From contig NZ_JAAVJI010000022.1 of assembly GCF_012033695.1 (NCBI RefSeq), positions 1-36,142 on the forward strand: DNA of 36,142 bases, read 5' to 3'. The notes beneath the pieces are model-generated. The model was not told the origin of the DNA and did not search any database. It saw only the letters and a program-made list of their open reading frames with translations. Shown here in pieces: positions 1 to 8,371 of the stretch; position 1 is the stretch's first letter, and every line of letters starts with the position of its first letter. Position numbers and translations under genes: made by a program. The DNA comes from Pseudomonas quercus (GTDB lineage: Bacteria > Pseudomonadota > Gammaproteobacteria > Pseudomonadales > Pseudomonadaceae).

Positions 1-171
1 GTCATGGCTGCGGCCAATCCGGTATCAGCTACGGGTAGAAGGTTGGCTGAGTTGCGGGGAGGTGTCGCGGGTATGTTTCTGGATCACCGTCCAAGGCCAG
101 GGCGACCAAGGACGGTGAAGATTTCCACAACCCGGTATCCGGTGGATCGTAAGGCTGCTCCGCTTAAGTGA
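1..171 (+). CDS. C-terminal end of an unrecognised reading frame, open at the left edge
   Basis: Frame 1 is open from the first base to a TGA at 169-171, giving 56 codons. The tail is basic (a GRPRTVKIS stretch followed by TRYPVDRK). I do not recognise the family; the basic RYP-containing tail is only faintly like the N-terminus of SymE-type proteins, which is not enough for an assignment. Inside it lies an 8-bp inverted repeat (CACCGTCC at 85-92 with GGACGGTG at 110-117). It points convergently at dnaQ. It may be a gene end or simply non-coding sequence that happens to be open. Bases 172-271 hold nothing I can support beyond a short GGGGCTTTTTC run. Confidence 0.2.
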   Translation, partial: VMAAANPVSATGRRLAELRGGVAGMFLDHRPRPGRPRTVKISTTRYPVDRKAAPLK

Positions 172-271
172 ACAGCATTACAGCTTAGGCCGGGGCTTTT
201 TCATTGGGGCTGACTGCTTCCAACGTGCTGTTGAACATACTTAGGTTCCACCAACAGCGGATGTAGCAGGC

Positions 272-1024
272 TTATGCCGGGTTACCTTCCTGTGCCCACA
301 ATGCCGGGGCACCCGCTGCTTTTGCAATGCGGGCAAGGTGTTCCACATGAGACGCCAACTCTGCTTCATTGGCTGCGATCACCCGCCCGGCAGGCCGGCT
401 GAGCAACGGCCGGCGTACTTCGCTGCCGTGCCCACTGTCGCCCTCTTCTCCCTCGCCGCTTCCGGCCAGTGACAAGGTGGTTTGGCCACCTGTCATGGTC
501 AGGTAAACGTCGGCGAGCAGCTCGGCATCCAGCAACGCGCCGTGCAGCGTACGCTCGCTCAAGTCGATCCCGTACCTTTTGCACAGGGCGTCCAGGCTAT
601 TACGCTGGCCAGGGTGACGCGCGCGCGCCAATGCCAGGGAATCGATAACAGTGCAGTACTGGGTGAGGTCTGCCCGGTCTGCCTGACCCAGCAAGGCGAA
701 TTCGTTGTTGATGAAGCCTACGTCGAACGCGGCGTTGTGGGCCACGAGCGTGGCCCCCTGAATGTACTCGAAGAATTCGTCCGCCACTTCGGCGAACCGG
801 GGCTTGCCCCTCAGAAACTCCGACGTTATGCCGTGAACACCAATGGCCCCTTCGTCGCTTTCCCGGTCTGGCTGCAGGTAGATATGGAAATTGCGCCCGG
901 TAAGCCGCCGCCCCACAACCTCCACACAGCCGATCTCCAGCACACGGTGGCCATCGGTGACTGGCATGCCTGTGGTTTCCGTATCGAACACTACGATACG
1001 CTGAGCCGTCATTGGTGTTGTCAT
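272..1024 (-). CDS. dnaQ: DNA polymerase III epsilon subunit, 3'-5' proofreading exonuclease
   Basis: The 250-residue protein is the proofreading exonuclease of the replicative polymerase core, binding the alpha and theta-type subunits in the cytoplasm. The DnaQ-like (DEDDh) motifs are all visible: Exo I DTETTG near residue 15, Exo II with VAHNAAFDVGF near residue 97, and Exo III HGALLDAELL with the catalytic His and Asp near residue 165. The C-terminal third is acidic/Gly-rich and then helical, as expected for the alpha-binding tail. A longer in-frame reading to 1252 exists, but it runs antiparallel through rnhA in a shifted frame; the ATG at 1024 overlaps the rnhA stop (ATGA), which marks translational coupling. 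Length and motifs match the family, so this is very likely intact. Confidence 0.96.
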   Translation of the reverse strand: MTTPMTAQRIVVFDTETTGMPVTDGHRVLEIGCVEVVGRRLTGRNFHIYLQPDRESDEGAIGVHGITSEFLRGKPRFAEVADEFFEYIQGATLVAHNAAFDVGFINNEFALLGQADRADLTQYCTVIDSLALARARHPGQRNSLDALCKRYGIDLSERTLHGALLDAELLADVYLTMTGGQTTLSLAGSGEGEEGDSGHGSEVRRPLLSRPAGRVIAANEAELASHVEHLARIAKAAGAPALWAQEGNPA

Positions 1025-1491
1025 GACCTTACCCCCTGTTGACCCTGACGAAGCTGGCGCACCTCGCTGACACCGCGGTTGGCCAGGTCGTCGGCCCGCT
1101 CGTTGCCATGGTGGCCGGTATGCCCGCGTACCCATTGCCAGCTCACCTGGTGCCTGGCCACCTGAGCATCCAGCAACTGCCAGAGGTCGGCGTTTTTCAC
1201 AGGCTCGCGGGCCGCTGTTTTCCAACCGCGCTTCTTCCAGTTGGGCATCCACTGCTGAATGCCTTTCATCACGTATTCGGAATCCGTGACGAGGTTGACC
1301 TGGCAGGATCGTTTAAGCGCTTCGAGCCCGCGGATGGCAGCCATCAGCTCCATACGGTTGTTGGTGGTGGAAGGCTCGCCCCCCCACAGCTCTTTTTCCA
1401 CGCCCGCACACACCAGCAGCGCACCCCAGCCGCCGGCGCCCGGGTTGCCCTTGCAGGCCCCATCCGTGAAAATTTCTACGACATCGCTCAT
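1021..1491 (-). CDS. rnhA: Ribonuclease HI
   Basis: The 156-residue enzyme degrades the RNA strand of RNA-DNA hybrids (primer and R-loop removal). The type 1 RNase H core is clear: EIFTDGACKGNPG carries the first catalytic Asp near residue 10, TTNNRMELMAAI the Glu near residue 48, LVTDSEYVMKGI the second Asp near residue 70, and RGHTGHHGNERADDLA the loop His and the last Asp near residues 124-134. Length equals the bacterial norm. The stop codon overlaps the dnaQ start by four bases, so the two are co-transcribed and coupled. In E. coli the same pair is divergent, so the co-directional order is a Pseudomonas trait. The upstream ribosome site is weak; the methyltransferase gene ends 29 bases upstream. 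Confidence 0.96.
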   Translation of the reverse strand: MSDVVEIFTDGACKGNPGAGGWGALLVCAGVEKELWGGEPSTTNNRMELMAAIRGLEALKRSCQVNLVTDSEYVMKGIQQWMPNWKKRGWKTAAREPVKNADLWQLLDAQVARHQVSWQWVRGHTGHHGNERADDLANRGVSEVRQLRQGQQGVRS

Positions 1492-1520
1492 TGTTCAGCC
1501 TGTATCGAAACGTGAACCGC

Positions 1521-2279
1521 TTATTGACCGCCTTCACGCCTGTTGAGCTTGGCCAATGGCAGGGGCAGCAATTTGCCCATGGGCTCGCGGCGTGGCGGGC
1601 GCAAAGGACGCAAACCCACCACCAGCTTGCGCGCGATCAGCACGTAAAAACCGCCACCCACGCTCTGCCAACGACCCGCGACACGCTCCCAGCCCGCCAT
1701 GCGGGCTTGCCAGGCAGGCGAGGCAAGCGGCGGACAATAGCACCCGAAACGCCTTTTCTCCAGTGCGAAACCCAGCAGGTTCAACCAGTCCGCGACCCGG
1801 GACGCCGAGATGCAGCGGGCCCTGCGTAATGCACCTTGGGAGAACGCACGGCGCGCGCCCCACGGGCTCCAAGGATTGATGCCAACGATCACCAGGTGCC
1901 CACCGGGGCGCACTGCCCGTGCGGCCTCGCGCAGCAAACCATGAGGGGATAGGGAAAAGTCCAGCCCATGCTGAAGCACGACCAGGTCTGCAGCGTGCTC
2001 CCCCAGCGGCCACGCCTGCTCTTCGCAGGCGATCTGCACCCCTGGCAATGGCGCACCCAGCCTTACATGGTGCTGGATGCGTGCCGCCACAGGGGGCGCT
2101 TCGGCGTGGGGGCCGTAGTGCACAAGGTAACCGCCGAAGAACTTTTCCAGCTCTGCGCATAGCACGGCCTGCTCCTCGCGCAGCAGCAACTGGCCCAACG
2201 GCTCTTCGAACCACTCCCTGGCCTGGCCGATGAGCTCGACCCATTGCTGATCCGCCTGTGCGAATGGCTTGACTGACAT
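1521..2279 (-). CDS. Class I SAM-dependent methyltransferase
   Basis: This 252-residue protein has the end of a Rossmann-fold methyltransferase core: a DLVVLQHGLDFS segment near residue 98 (motif II/III position), an RAVRPGGHLVIVGINPWSPWG segment near residues 123-143 (the post-motif loop typical of UbiE/Methyltransf_11 proteins), and a C-terminal arm ending in basic residues. The classic N-terminal GxGxG motif is replaced by a diverged FFGGYLVHYG stretch, as is usual for this Pseudomonas family located between gloB and rnhA. The substrate is not known to me. The start ATG at 2279 has a strong GGAGGAG ribosome site 6-7 bases upstream. It is probably the first gene of the methyltransferase-rnhA-dnaQ operon, divergent from gloB across a 78-base gap. 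Confidence 0.85.
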   Translation of the reverse strand: MSVKPFAQADQQWVELIGQAREWFEEPLGQLLLREEQAVLCAELEKFFGGYLVHYGPHAEAPPVAARIQHHVRLGAPLPGVQIACEEQAWPLGEHAADLVVLQHGLDFSLSPHGLLREAARAVRPGGHLVIVGINPWSPWGARRAFSQGALRRARCISASRVADWLNLLGFALEKRRFGCYCPPLASPAWQARMAGWERVAGRWQSVGGGFYVLIARKLVVGLRPLRPPRREPMGKLLPLPLAKLNRREGGQ

Positions 2280-2357
2280 TGCTGCTCCTCCGGGTTTCCC
2301 CTGTGCCCCGCCGGCCCTACTATGTGCAATCTACTTCAAAGCGTAGCGAACCCCGCC

Positions 2358-3137
2358 ATGATACAGATCAATGCCCTGAGCGCATTCACCGATAACTACA
2401 TCTGGCTGTTACAGGATGATTCGACACGCCGCTGCGCGGTGGTGGACCCTGGGGACGCCGCCCCTGTGAGGCACTGGCTCGACGCACACCCCCAATGGAT
2501 ATTGACGGACATTCTGGTCACTCATCACCACCACGACCATACCGGTGGTGTGGTTGCGCTCAAGCAGCACACAGGCGCGATCGTGTCCGGCCCTGCCGGT
2601 GAACATATTCCTTCACTGGACCGGCGTCTGGAAGACAACGCTCGGCTGCAGGTGCTGGGCTTGGACCTACGAGCCGTGCTGGTTCCAGGGCACACCGCTG
2701 GGCATATTGCCTTTATCCACGAAAGCCCAACCCAGCCACTGGTGTTCAGTGGCGACACGTTGTTTGCCGGAGGCTGCGGCAGGCTGTTCGAAGGCACTGC
2801 CGCACAGATGCATACGTCCCTCGGCAGGCTGTCGACCCTGCCAGACGAAACGCTGGTGTATTGCGCCCATGAGTACACCTTGAGCAACCTGCGCTTTGCG
2901 CACGCCGTCGAGCCTGGCAATACGGTGCTTGCCCAGCGCCTGGCCCAGGTGGCCGAACAGCGGGCACGCAATGAAATCACTCTGCCCAGTACCCTGGCCA
3001 TAGAGAAAGCGACCAACCCCTTCCTTCGGGCTGGAGAAACATCTGTTAAACAAATAATGGAGCGCCGTGCGGGCACTCCGTTGGAGAGCGAGGCCGCTGT
3101 CTTCGCCGCTATCCGCGCCTGGAAGGATGTGTTCTGA
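2358..3137 (+). CDS. gloB: Hydroxyacylglutathione hydrolase (glyoxalase II)
   Basis: The 259-residue metallo-beta-lactamase-fold enzyme hydrolyses S-D-lactoylglutathione to lactate and glutathione, the second step of methylglyoxal detoxification. The binuclear metal motif THHHHDHTGG is near residues 54-63, followed by VPGHTAGH near 110, FSGDTLFAGGCGR near 130, and YCAHEYTLSNLRFA near 168 (glyoxalase II HAGH C-terminal domain). The start was set at ATG 2358, where MIQINALSAFTDNYIW matches the family N-terminus; an upstream in-frame start at 2322 would add a non-homologous leader. The ribosome site is poor. It is divergent from the methyltransferase and followed by mltD with its own promoter. 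Confidence 0.96.
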   Translation: MIQINALSAFTDNYIWLLQDDSTRRCAVVDPGDAAPVRHWLDAHPQWILTDILVTHHHHDHTGGVVALKQHTGAIVSGPAGEHIPSLDRRLEDNARLQVLGLDLRAVLVPGHTAGHIAFIHESPTQPLVFSGDTLFAGGCGRLFEGTAAQMHTSLGRLSTLPDETLVYCAHEYTLSNLRFAHAVEPGNTVLAQRLAQVAEQRARNEITLPSTLAIEKATNPFLRAGETSVKQIMERRAGTPLESEAAVFAAIRAWKDVF

Positions 3138-3170
3138 CCCCCCTCCACACCAGGGGATTGTTTTGAAAGG

Positions 3171-3199
3171 TTGACCATCCACCACCCCCTTTCTAGAAT
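3171..3199 (+). promoter_or_regulatory. Sigma-70 type promoter upstream of mltD
   Basis: A TTGACC -35 box (3171-3176) and a TAGAAT -10 box (3194-3199) are separated by exactly 17 bases. The expected start of transcription near 3206 gives a leader of about 29 bases before the mltD ATG. Five of six bases match consensus in each box, so this is one of the better promoters in the window. It may also feed the npp genes downstream. Confidence 0.7.
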
Positions 3200-3234
3200 C
3201 CCCGCACATTTTTGCCCGGACATCCCTGCCGCCA

Positions 3235-4656
3235 ATGTCGCTTCTCACGCCTGCCTCCTCGTCTTCCCGTGCCCTTACACGGCTTGCCCAAGCCATAGCG
3301 CTGACTGCATCCGCTGCACTGGCGGGGTGCCAGAGCGCGGCCACGGTAGACGAGGCCCCTACTGCAAAGCCTGCCTCTGCGTTGATGAAGCGGGCCAGGC
3401 CAAAGCCGGTGTTCCAGGCTGCACGCGACACGCACCAGGCCCCCTTGGACCTCTGGACCCGCATGCGGGACGGCTTCCAGTTGCAAGACGGCGTGGACGT
3501 CAACCCGCGCGTAGAGCAGCAACGGCTCTGGTTCGTGAGCAACCCCCAATTCCTGCTGGGCTCCGCCGACCGCGGCAGCCTCTATCTGCACTACATCGTT
3601 GAGCGCCTTGAAGAGCGCAACATGCCCTTGGAGCTTGCACTGCTCCCGGTGATCGAAAGCGCCTACAACCCTTTGGCACTGTCCCGCGCCAATGCAGTGG
3701 GGCTATGGCAGTTCATTCCGTCCACGGGCCGCTACTTCAACCTGCGCCAGACCAACCTCTACGACGGTCGCCAGGACGTTACCGCGTCCACCACGGCCGC
3801 ACTGGACTACCTCACCAAGCTGCACGAGATGTTCAACGGTGACTGGCTGCTGGCCCTGGCGGCCTACAACGCCGGCGAAGGCACCGTCAGCCGTGCTATC
3901 GAGCGCAATGAAAAGCTGGGCCTGCCCACCGATTACTGGAACCTGCCCTTGCCGCAGGAAACCCGCGACTACGTCCCCAAGCTGCTGGCGCTTTCCCAAG
4001 TGGTTTCCTCACCCCAGGCCTATGGCGTGGACCTGGAACCCATCGCCAACCAGCCCTATTTCAAGGTGGTCGAGGTCAATACACGGCTGGACCTGGCACG
4101 GGTTGCCGCATTGGCGGACATCGACGAAGACGAGCTCTACCAGCTCAACCCTGCCTTCAAGAAACGCATGACCCTGGACCGTCCACAGCACCTTCTGGTG
4201 CCCACGGCCAAGGCCCAGCTGCTGGCCGACAGCCTGTCTGCCATGAAACCCGAACAACTGCTTTCCCTGAGGCCGCGCGAGAAAGTCTTCGAACAGGTCG
4301 CCAGCACTGCACCGGCACAGCGGCGTAATTATCGGGTGCGCTCCGGGGACAACCTCTCCTCCATTGCCAAGGCCAACAAGGTCAGCGTGAGCGAACTTCA
4401 GCGCTGGAACAAGCTCAGTGGCAAACGCCTCCGGGCCGGGCAAATGCTGGTGATGCAAGGCGGCGCAAAGCCTAGCAAGGCTGTTCAAGCTGCACAGGCC
4501 CGCCGCACTACCCAATACACCGTGCGCAAGGGGGACTCCTACTCTCTGGTGGCCAAGCGGTTCAATGTGCCTGCACAGCACCTCAAGCGCTGGAATCCTC
4601 GGGTAGGCAAAGCCCTGCGCCCTGGGCAAACGCTGACCGTCTACGTAGACCGGTAA
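3235..4656 (+). CDS. mltD: Membrane-bound lytic murein transglycosylase D
   Basis: The 473-residue lipoprotein cleaves glycan strands of peptidoglycan to 1,6-anhydromuramic products. A signal peptide ends in the lipobox LAGC with Cys32, so outer-membrane anchoring is expected. The SLT domain (about 110-260) shows the family 1D signature: ALLPVIESAYNPLA with the catalytic Glu, then AVGLWQFIPSTGRYF, and LALAAYNAGEGTV. Two C-terminal LysM domains follow (YRVRSGDNLSSIAK and YTVRKGDSYSLVAK), each ending in an LRPGQ-type motif. The LysM number and total length fit Pseudomonas MltD. It stands 97 bases after gloB and 86 bases before the transporter operon. The ATG at 3235 lacks a strong ribosome site but is the only start giving a proper signal sequence. 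Confidence 0.95.
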   Translation: MSLLTPASSSSRALTRLAQAIALTASAALAGCQSAATVDEAPTAKPASALMKRARPKPVFQAARDTHQAPLDLWTRMRDGFQLQDGVDVNPRVEQQRLWFVSNPQFLLGSADRGSLYLHYIVERLEERNMPLELALLPVIESAYNPLALSRANAVGLWQFIPSTGRYFNLRQTNLYDGRQDVTASTTAALDYLTKLHEMFNGDWLLALAAYNAGEGTVSRAIERNEKLGLPTDYWNLPLPQETRDYVPKLLALSQVVSSPQAYGVDLEPIANQPYFKVVEVNTRLDLARVAALADIDEDELYQLNPAFKKRMTLDRPQHLLVPTAKAQLLADSLSAMKPEQLLSLRPREKVFEQVASTAPAQRRNYRVRSGDNLSSIAKANKVSVSELQRWNKLSGKRLRAGQMLVMQGGAKPSKAVQAAQARRTTQYTVRKGDSYSLVAKRFNVPAQHLKRWNPRVGKALRPGQTLTVYVDR

Positions 4657-4742
4657 CAACACAGCCTTAGTAAGGCCGCCGCCTGCGCGGACTTCACCGT
4701 CCGTGGTAAGGTAGCGCCTGGCCACTTCGAAGCTGTGACCTG

Positions 4743-6572
4743 ATGCGCGCTCTTCTTTTCCTGCTGCTGGGCTTGGCCCTCTCTGGCCCTGCCCTGGCTA
4801 CGCGCATTGAAAGCCATGGCTACGCGCAATTTGGCACCCTCAAATACCCTGCCAGCTTCACCCACTTTGGTTGGGCCAACCCGAATGCGCCCAAAGGCGG
4901 CACGCTGCGGATCATGGCAGCCGGCACATTCGACACCCTGAACCCCTACACCCTCAAAGGCACAAGCCCTACTGCCACCGCCAACTTCCTCCAATATGGC
5001 GTTAGCGAACTGAGCGAGCCGCTGATGATAGGCACTGGGCAGTACGACCCGTCGGGCGACGAGCCTACCGCCAGCTATGGCCTGATTGCGCGCACGGTCG
5101 AATACGCCGATGACCGCAGCTGGGTTGTGTTCAACCTGCGCCCTGCGGCCCGTTTCAGCGATGGCCGGCCGGTTACGGCGGCAGACGTTGTGTTTTCCTA
5201 CCAGACGCTGCTCAAGCAAGGGCACCCCCAATACCGCACCAGCCTTCAGGAAGTGCAGCGCGTGGACCTGCTAGGCCCGCACCGCGTGCGTTTTGTGTTC
5301 AAGCGGGCGGGCAACCCACTGCTTATCCTGCGCCTGGGGGAAATGCCCGTGCTTGCTCGGCATTACTGGCAAGGCCGGGACTTCCAGGCGACCACCTTCG
5401 ACCCCCCTGTTACCAGCGGGCCCTACCGCATCACCCAGGTGGTGCCCGGCCGACGGCTGGTGTTCGAGCGCAACAGGCAGTGGTGGGGCAAAGACCTGCC
5501 CGTGAACCAGGGTAAATACAACTTCGACCGTGTCGAAGTTGAGTTCTACCGCGACAGCAATGTGGCGTTCGAAGCGTTCAAGGCGGGCGAATTCGATATT
5601 TACATCGAGCATCAGGCCAAGAACTGGGCCGGTGGGTACAATTTCCCAGCGGTAGCCGAGGGGCGAGTGATTCGGCAGGAAATCGCACACCGTATACCCA
5701 CGCAAACCCAGGGGTTGTTCATCAATACGCGCCACGCACGCTTCAGCGATGTTCGGGTGCGCCAAGCCTTGGGGCTGCTGTTCGATTTCGAATGGACCAA
5801 CCGCACGCTTTTCAGCGATGCCTACCAGCGCGCAGCGAGCTACTTCCCCAACAGTGATTTTACGGCCAAAGGCGTGCCTACCGGGCAGGAGGCACTGCTG
5901 CTTTCCCCCTGGCGCAAGCGCTTGCCTCCAAGCCTGTTCACTGAGCCCTTCACGGTGCCGCACACCGATGGCAACGGCCTGCCACGGGACGCACTGCGCA
6001 CGGCCATGTCGCTATTGGCCGAAGCGGGTTGGATATACCGTGATGGGCAATGGCGCAACCGCCTGGGCCAGCCGTTGCAAGTGGAATTGCTGCTGGTGAA
6101 CCCCTCTCTGGAGCGCATTCTGGAGCCCTACGTGGAAAACCTGGCACGCATGGGCATCAACGCGCAGTTGCGCACGGTGGACCGGGCACAATACAAGCAA
6201 CGCCTGGACCAGTTCGACTTTGACATGGTTCTCATGACCTTGCCGCAGACGCTCAGCCCAGGCCTTGAGCAATGGCAATACTTCCACTCCAGCCAAGTAG
6301 GCATCAAGGGGAGCAAGAACTACGCCGGCATTGCAAACCCTGTAGTGGACCGCTTGCTGGAGCAGTTGCTGGCCGCCCATAGCCGCGAGGATCAGGTGGC
6401 TGCGGCGCGGGCGCTGGATAGGGTACTGCTGTGGCAGCATTACATGATTCCCAACTGGTACCTGGCTTATCATCGCCTGGCGTACCGAAACCGTTTCGCC
6501 TTTCTGCCTACACCGCCTTATGCGCTGGCCTTGAACACCTGGTGGCTCAAGCCCGTGGAGATCGACCGATGA
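4743..6572 (+). CDS. nppA1: Peptide ABC transporter periplasmic binding protein, first paralogue (NppA1/YejA type)
   Basis: The 609-residue protein is a cluster C (SBP_bac_5, dipeptide/oligopeptide) extracellular binding protein. A signal peptide (MRALLFLLLGLALSGPALA, cleavage near residue 19) precedes FTHFGWANPNAPKGGTLR, the conserved YejA-family start of the mature domain, and the GRDFQATTFDPPVTSGPYR region in the middle. It is the first of five overlapping genes matching the P. aeruginosa nppA1A2BCD order, which in that species takes up peptidyl-nucleoside antibiotics; E. coli YejABEF imports microcin C. The physiological ligand here is not visible. Its stop overlaps the next start (ATGA at 6569-6572). 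The neighbour downstream is a clear paralogue with the same APKGGT motif. Confidence 0.92.
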   Translation: MRALLFLLLGLALSGPALATRIESHGYAQFGTLKYPASFTHFGWANPNAPKGGTLRIMAAGTFDTLNPYTLKGTSPTATANFLQYGVSELSEPLMIGTGQYDPSGDEPTASYGLIARTVEYADDRSWVVFNLRPAARFSDGRPVTAADVVFSYQTLLKQGHPQYRTSLQEVQRVDLLGPHRVRFVFKRAGNPLLILRLGEMPVLARHYWQGRDFQATTFDPPVTSGPYRITQVVPGRRLVFERNRQWWGKDLPVNQGKYNFDRVEVEFYRDSNVAFEAFKAGEFDIYIEHQAKNWAGGYNFPAVAEGRVIRQEIAHRIPTQTQGLFINTRHARFSDVRVRQALGLLFDFEWTNRTLFSDAYQRAASYFPNSDFTAKGVPTGQEALLLSPWRKRLPPSLFTEPFTVPHTDGNGLPRDALRTAMSLLAEAGWIYRDGQWRNRLGQPLQVELLLVNPSLERILEPYVENLARMGINAQLRTVDRAQYKQRLDQFDFDMVLMTLPQTLSPGLEQWQYFHSSQVGIKGSKNYAGIANPVVDRLLEQLLAAHSREDQVAAARALDRVLLWQHYMIPNWYLAYHRLAYRNRFAFLPTPPYALALNTWWLKPVEIDR

Positions 6573-8371
6573 CGCTTCACTCTGCCCTACCCCGGCTAGC
6601 CTGTACCCTGTTGCTGGTGGCAACCGGAATAGCACGCGCGGGCAACGAACATGCTATTACGCTATACGACGAGCCGCCTCGTTACCCTTCTACGTTTACG
6701 CACTTCGATTATGTGAACCCGGATGCCCCCAAAGGCGGCACCTTCCGGCAAGCTGCCATTGGCGGGTTCGATAGCCTTAACCCTTACATCACCAAGGGCA
6801 TCCCGGCCGATGGCCTGGGCCAGCTGTACGACACCCTGGCCGTACAAGGCCTGGATGAACCCATGACCGAATACGGGCTGGTAGCCTCCCGCATCGAGAA
6901 GGCCCCGGACCACACGTGGGTACGCTTCTACCTGCGCCCGGAAGCGCGCTTCCATGACGGTCACCCGCTGCGTGCCGAAGACGTTGCCTTCAGCTTTACC
7001 GCACTCACGACCCAAGGCGCGCCGTTCTACCGTACCTACTATGCCGACGTCGCCCAAGTGGTCGTAGAGAACCCGTTGCAGGTGCTGTTCAAGTTCAAAA
7101 GCAATGGGAACCGTGAGCTTCCACTCATCCTTGGCCAACTGCCCATATTGCCTAAACACTATTGGGAAGGCCGGGACTTCGAACGAGGCAACCTGGATAT
7201 TCCGCTTGGGGGCGGCCCCTACCGTATTGCCTCCGTGCAGGCGGGCCGCTCCATACGGTATGAGCGCGTGAAAGACTACTGGGCCAAGGACCTGCCCGTG
7301 AACCGCGGGCAGTACAATTTCGACGCCTTGGTTTACGACTATTACCGCGACTCCACTGTTGCCCTGGAAGGCCTGAAGGCCGGCCAGTTTGATTACTGGC
7401 AAGAAATGATCGCCAAAAACTGGGCCACCGCCTATGACGTGCCCGCTGTAAAAGAGGGCCGCCTGGTGCGCGAAGAGCTGCCCAATGGCAGCCCCACGGG
7501 CATGCAAGGGTTCGTGTTCAACCAGCGGCGCCCCCTGTTTACTGACATAAGGGTGCGCCGCGCGCTGGCCTTGATGCTGGATTTCCAATGGACCAACAAG
7601 CAGTTGTTCAATGGCGCCTACAAACGCAACACCAGCTTCTTTGAAAACTCCGAAATGGCTGCCAAGGGGCTACCAGACGCAGCAGAGCTCAAGCTGCTGG
7701 AACCACTGCGTGGCCAGGTCCCGGCCGAAGTGTTTACTCAGCCCTGGGAGAACCCGGTTACCGATGGCAGTGGCATGATCCGCGAGCAACAACGCGAAGC
7801 CTATCGGCTGTTGCAAGAAGCCGGCTGGCATATTCAGGACGACCGAATGCTAGACGCTCAAGGCCAGCCTGCGGTGATTGAATTCCTGGTTGCCCAACCC
7901 GATTTCGAACGCATCCTGCTGCCCTACAAGCGCAACCTCAAGGACCTGGGTATCGACCTTGTATTGCGCCGGGTAGACATGTCCCAATATGTGAACCGCC
8001 TTCGCTCCAGGGATTTCGACATGATCGTTGCCAGCTTTCCTCAATCGGCGTCTCCAGGCAACGAACAGCGCGGCTATTGGTCCAGCGCCGCCGCCGACAA
8101 CCCCGGCAGCCGTAACTTCATGGGCTTGAAGGACCCGGCCGTGGATACCTTGGTGGACGGCCTGATCAACGCCGATTCACGGGCCAGCCTCGTCACCCAC
8201 GCCAAGGCGCTGGACCGTGTTTTGTCCTGGAATGCGATCCTGATCCCCAATTGGCACCTGGATACTTGGCGGGTCGCTTACTGGAACCGCTTTGGCCACC
8301 CTGCCCGGCCACCACGCTATGACATTGGCTTGAACACCTGGTGGGCCAAACCAGCCGCGGAGGCGCACTGA
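6569..8371 (+). CDS. nppA2: Peptide ABC transporter periplasmic binding protein, second paralogue (NppA2/YejA type)
   Basis: The 600-residue SBP_bac_5 protein is paralogous to the preceding gene: FTHFDYVNPDAPKGGTFR, DYWAKDLPVNRGQYNFD and DFQWTNKQLF all have close equivalents there. A signal peptide (leader ending TGIARA, cleavage near residue 24) is present. The start at 6569 overlaps the stop of nppA1 by four bases; a longer in-frame reading from 6431 would start inside nppA1 and has no signal peptide. Having two binding proteins for one permease suggests separate substrates or affinities; in P. aeruginosa both belong to the same Npp importer. The stop shares a base with nppB (TGATG). Confidence 0.92.
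   Translation: MTLHSALPRLACTLLLVATGIARAGNEHAITLYDEPPRYPSTFTHFDYVNPDAPKGGTFRQAAIGGFDSLNPYITKGIPADGLGQLYDTLAVQGLDEPMTEYGLVASRIEKAPDHTWVRFYLRPEARFHDGHPLRAEDVAFSFTALTTQGAPFYRTYYADVAQVVVENPLQVLFKFKSNGNRELPLILGQLPILPKHYWEGRDFERGNLDIPLGGGPYRIASVQAGRSIRYERVKDYWAKDLPVNRGQYNFDALVYDYYRDSTVALEGLKAGQFDYWQEMIAKNWATAYDVPAVKEGRLVREELPNGSPTGMQGFVFNQRRPLFTDIRVRRALALMLDFQWTNKQLFNGAYKRNTSFFENSEMAAKGLPDAAELKLLEPLRGQVPAEVFTQPWENPVTDGSGMIREQQREAYRLLQEAGWHIQDDRMLDAQGQPAVIEFLVAQPDFERILLPYKRNLKDLGIDLVLRRVDMSQYVNRLRSRDFDMIVASFPQSASPGNEQRGYWSSAAADNPGSRNFMGLKDPAVDTLVDGLINADSRASLVTHAKALDRVLSWNAILIPNWHLDTWRVAYWNRFGHPARPPRYDIGLNTWWAKPAAEAH

Noticed and set aside
272..1252. 326-residue version of DnaQ
   Set aside because: The first 76 residues lie in a wrong frame of rnhA and resemble no exonuclease; ATG 1024 with stop-start overlap fits better.
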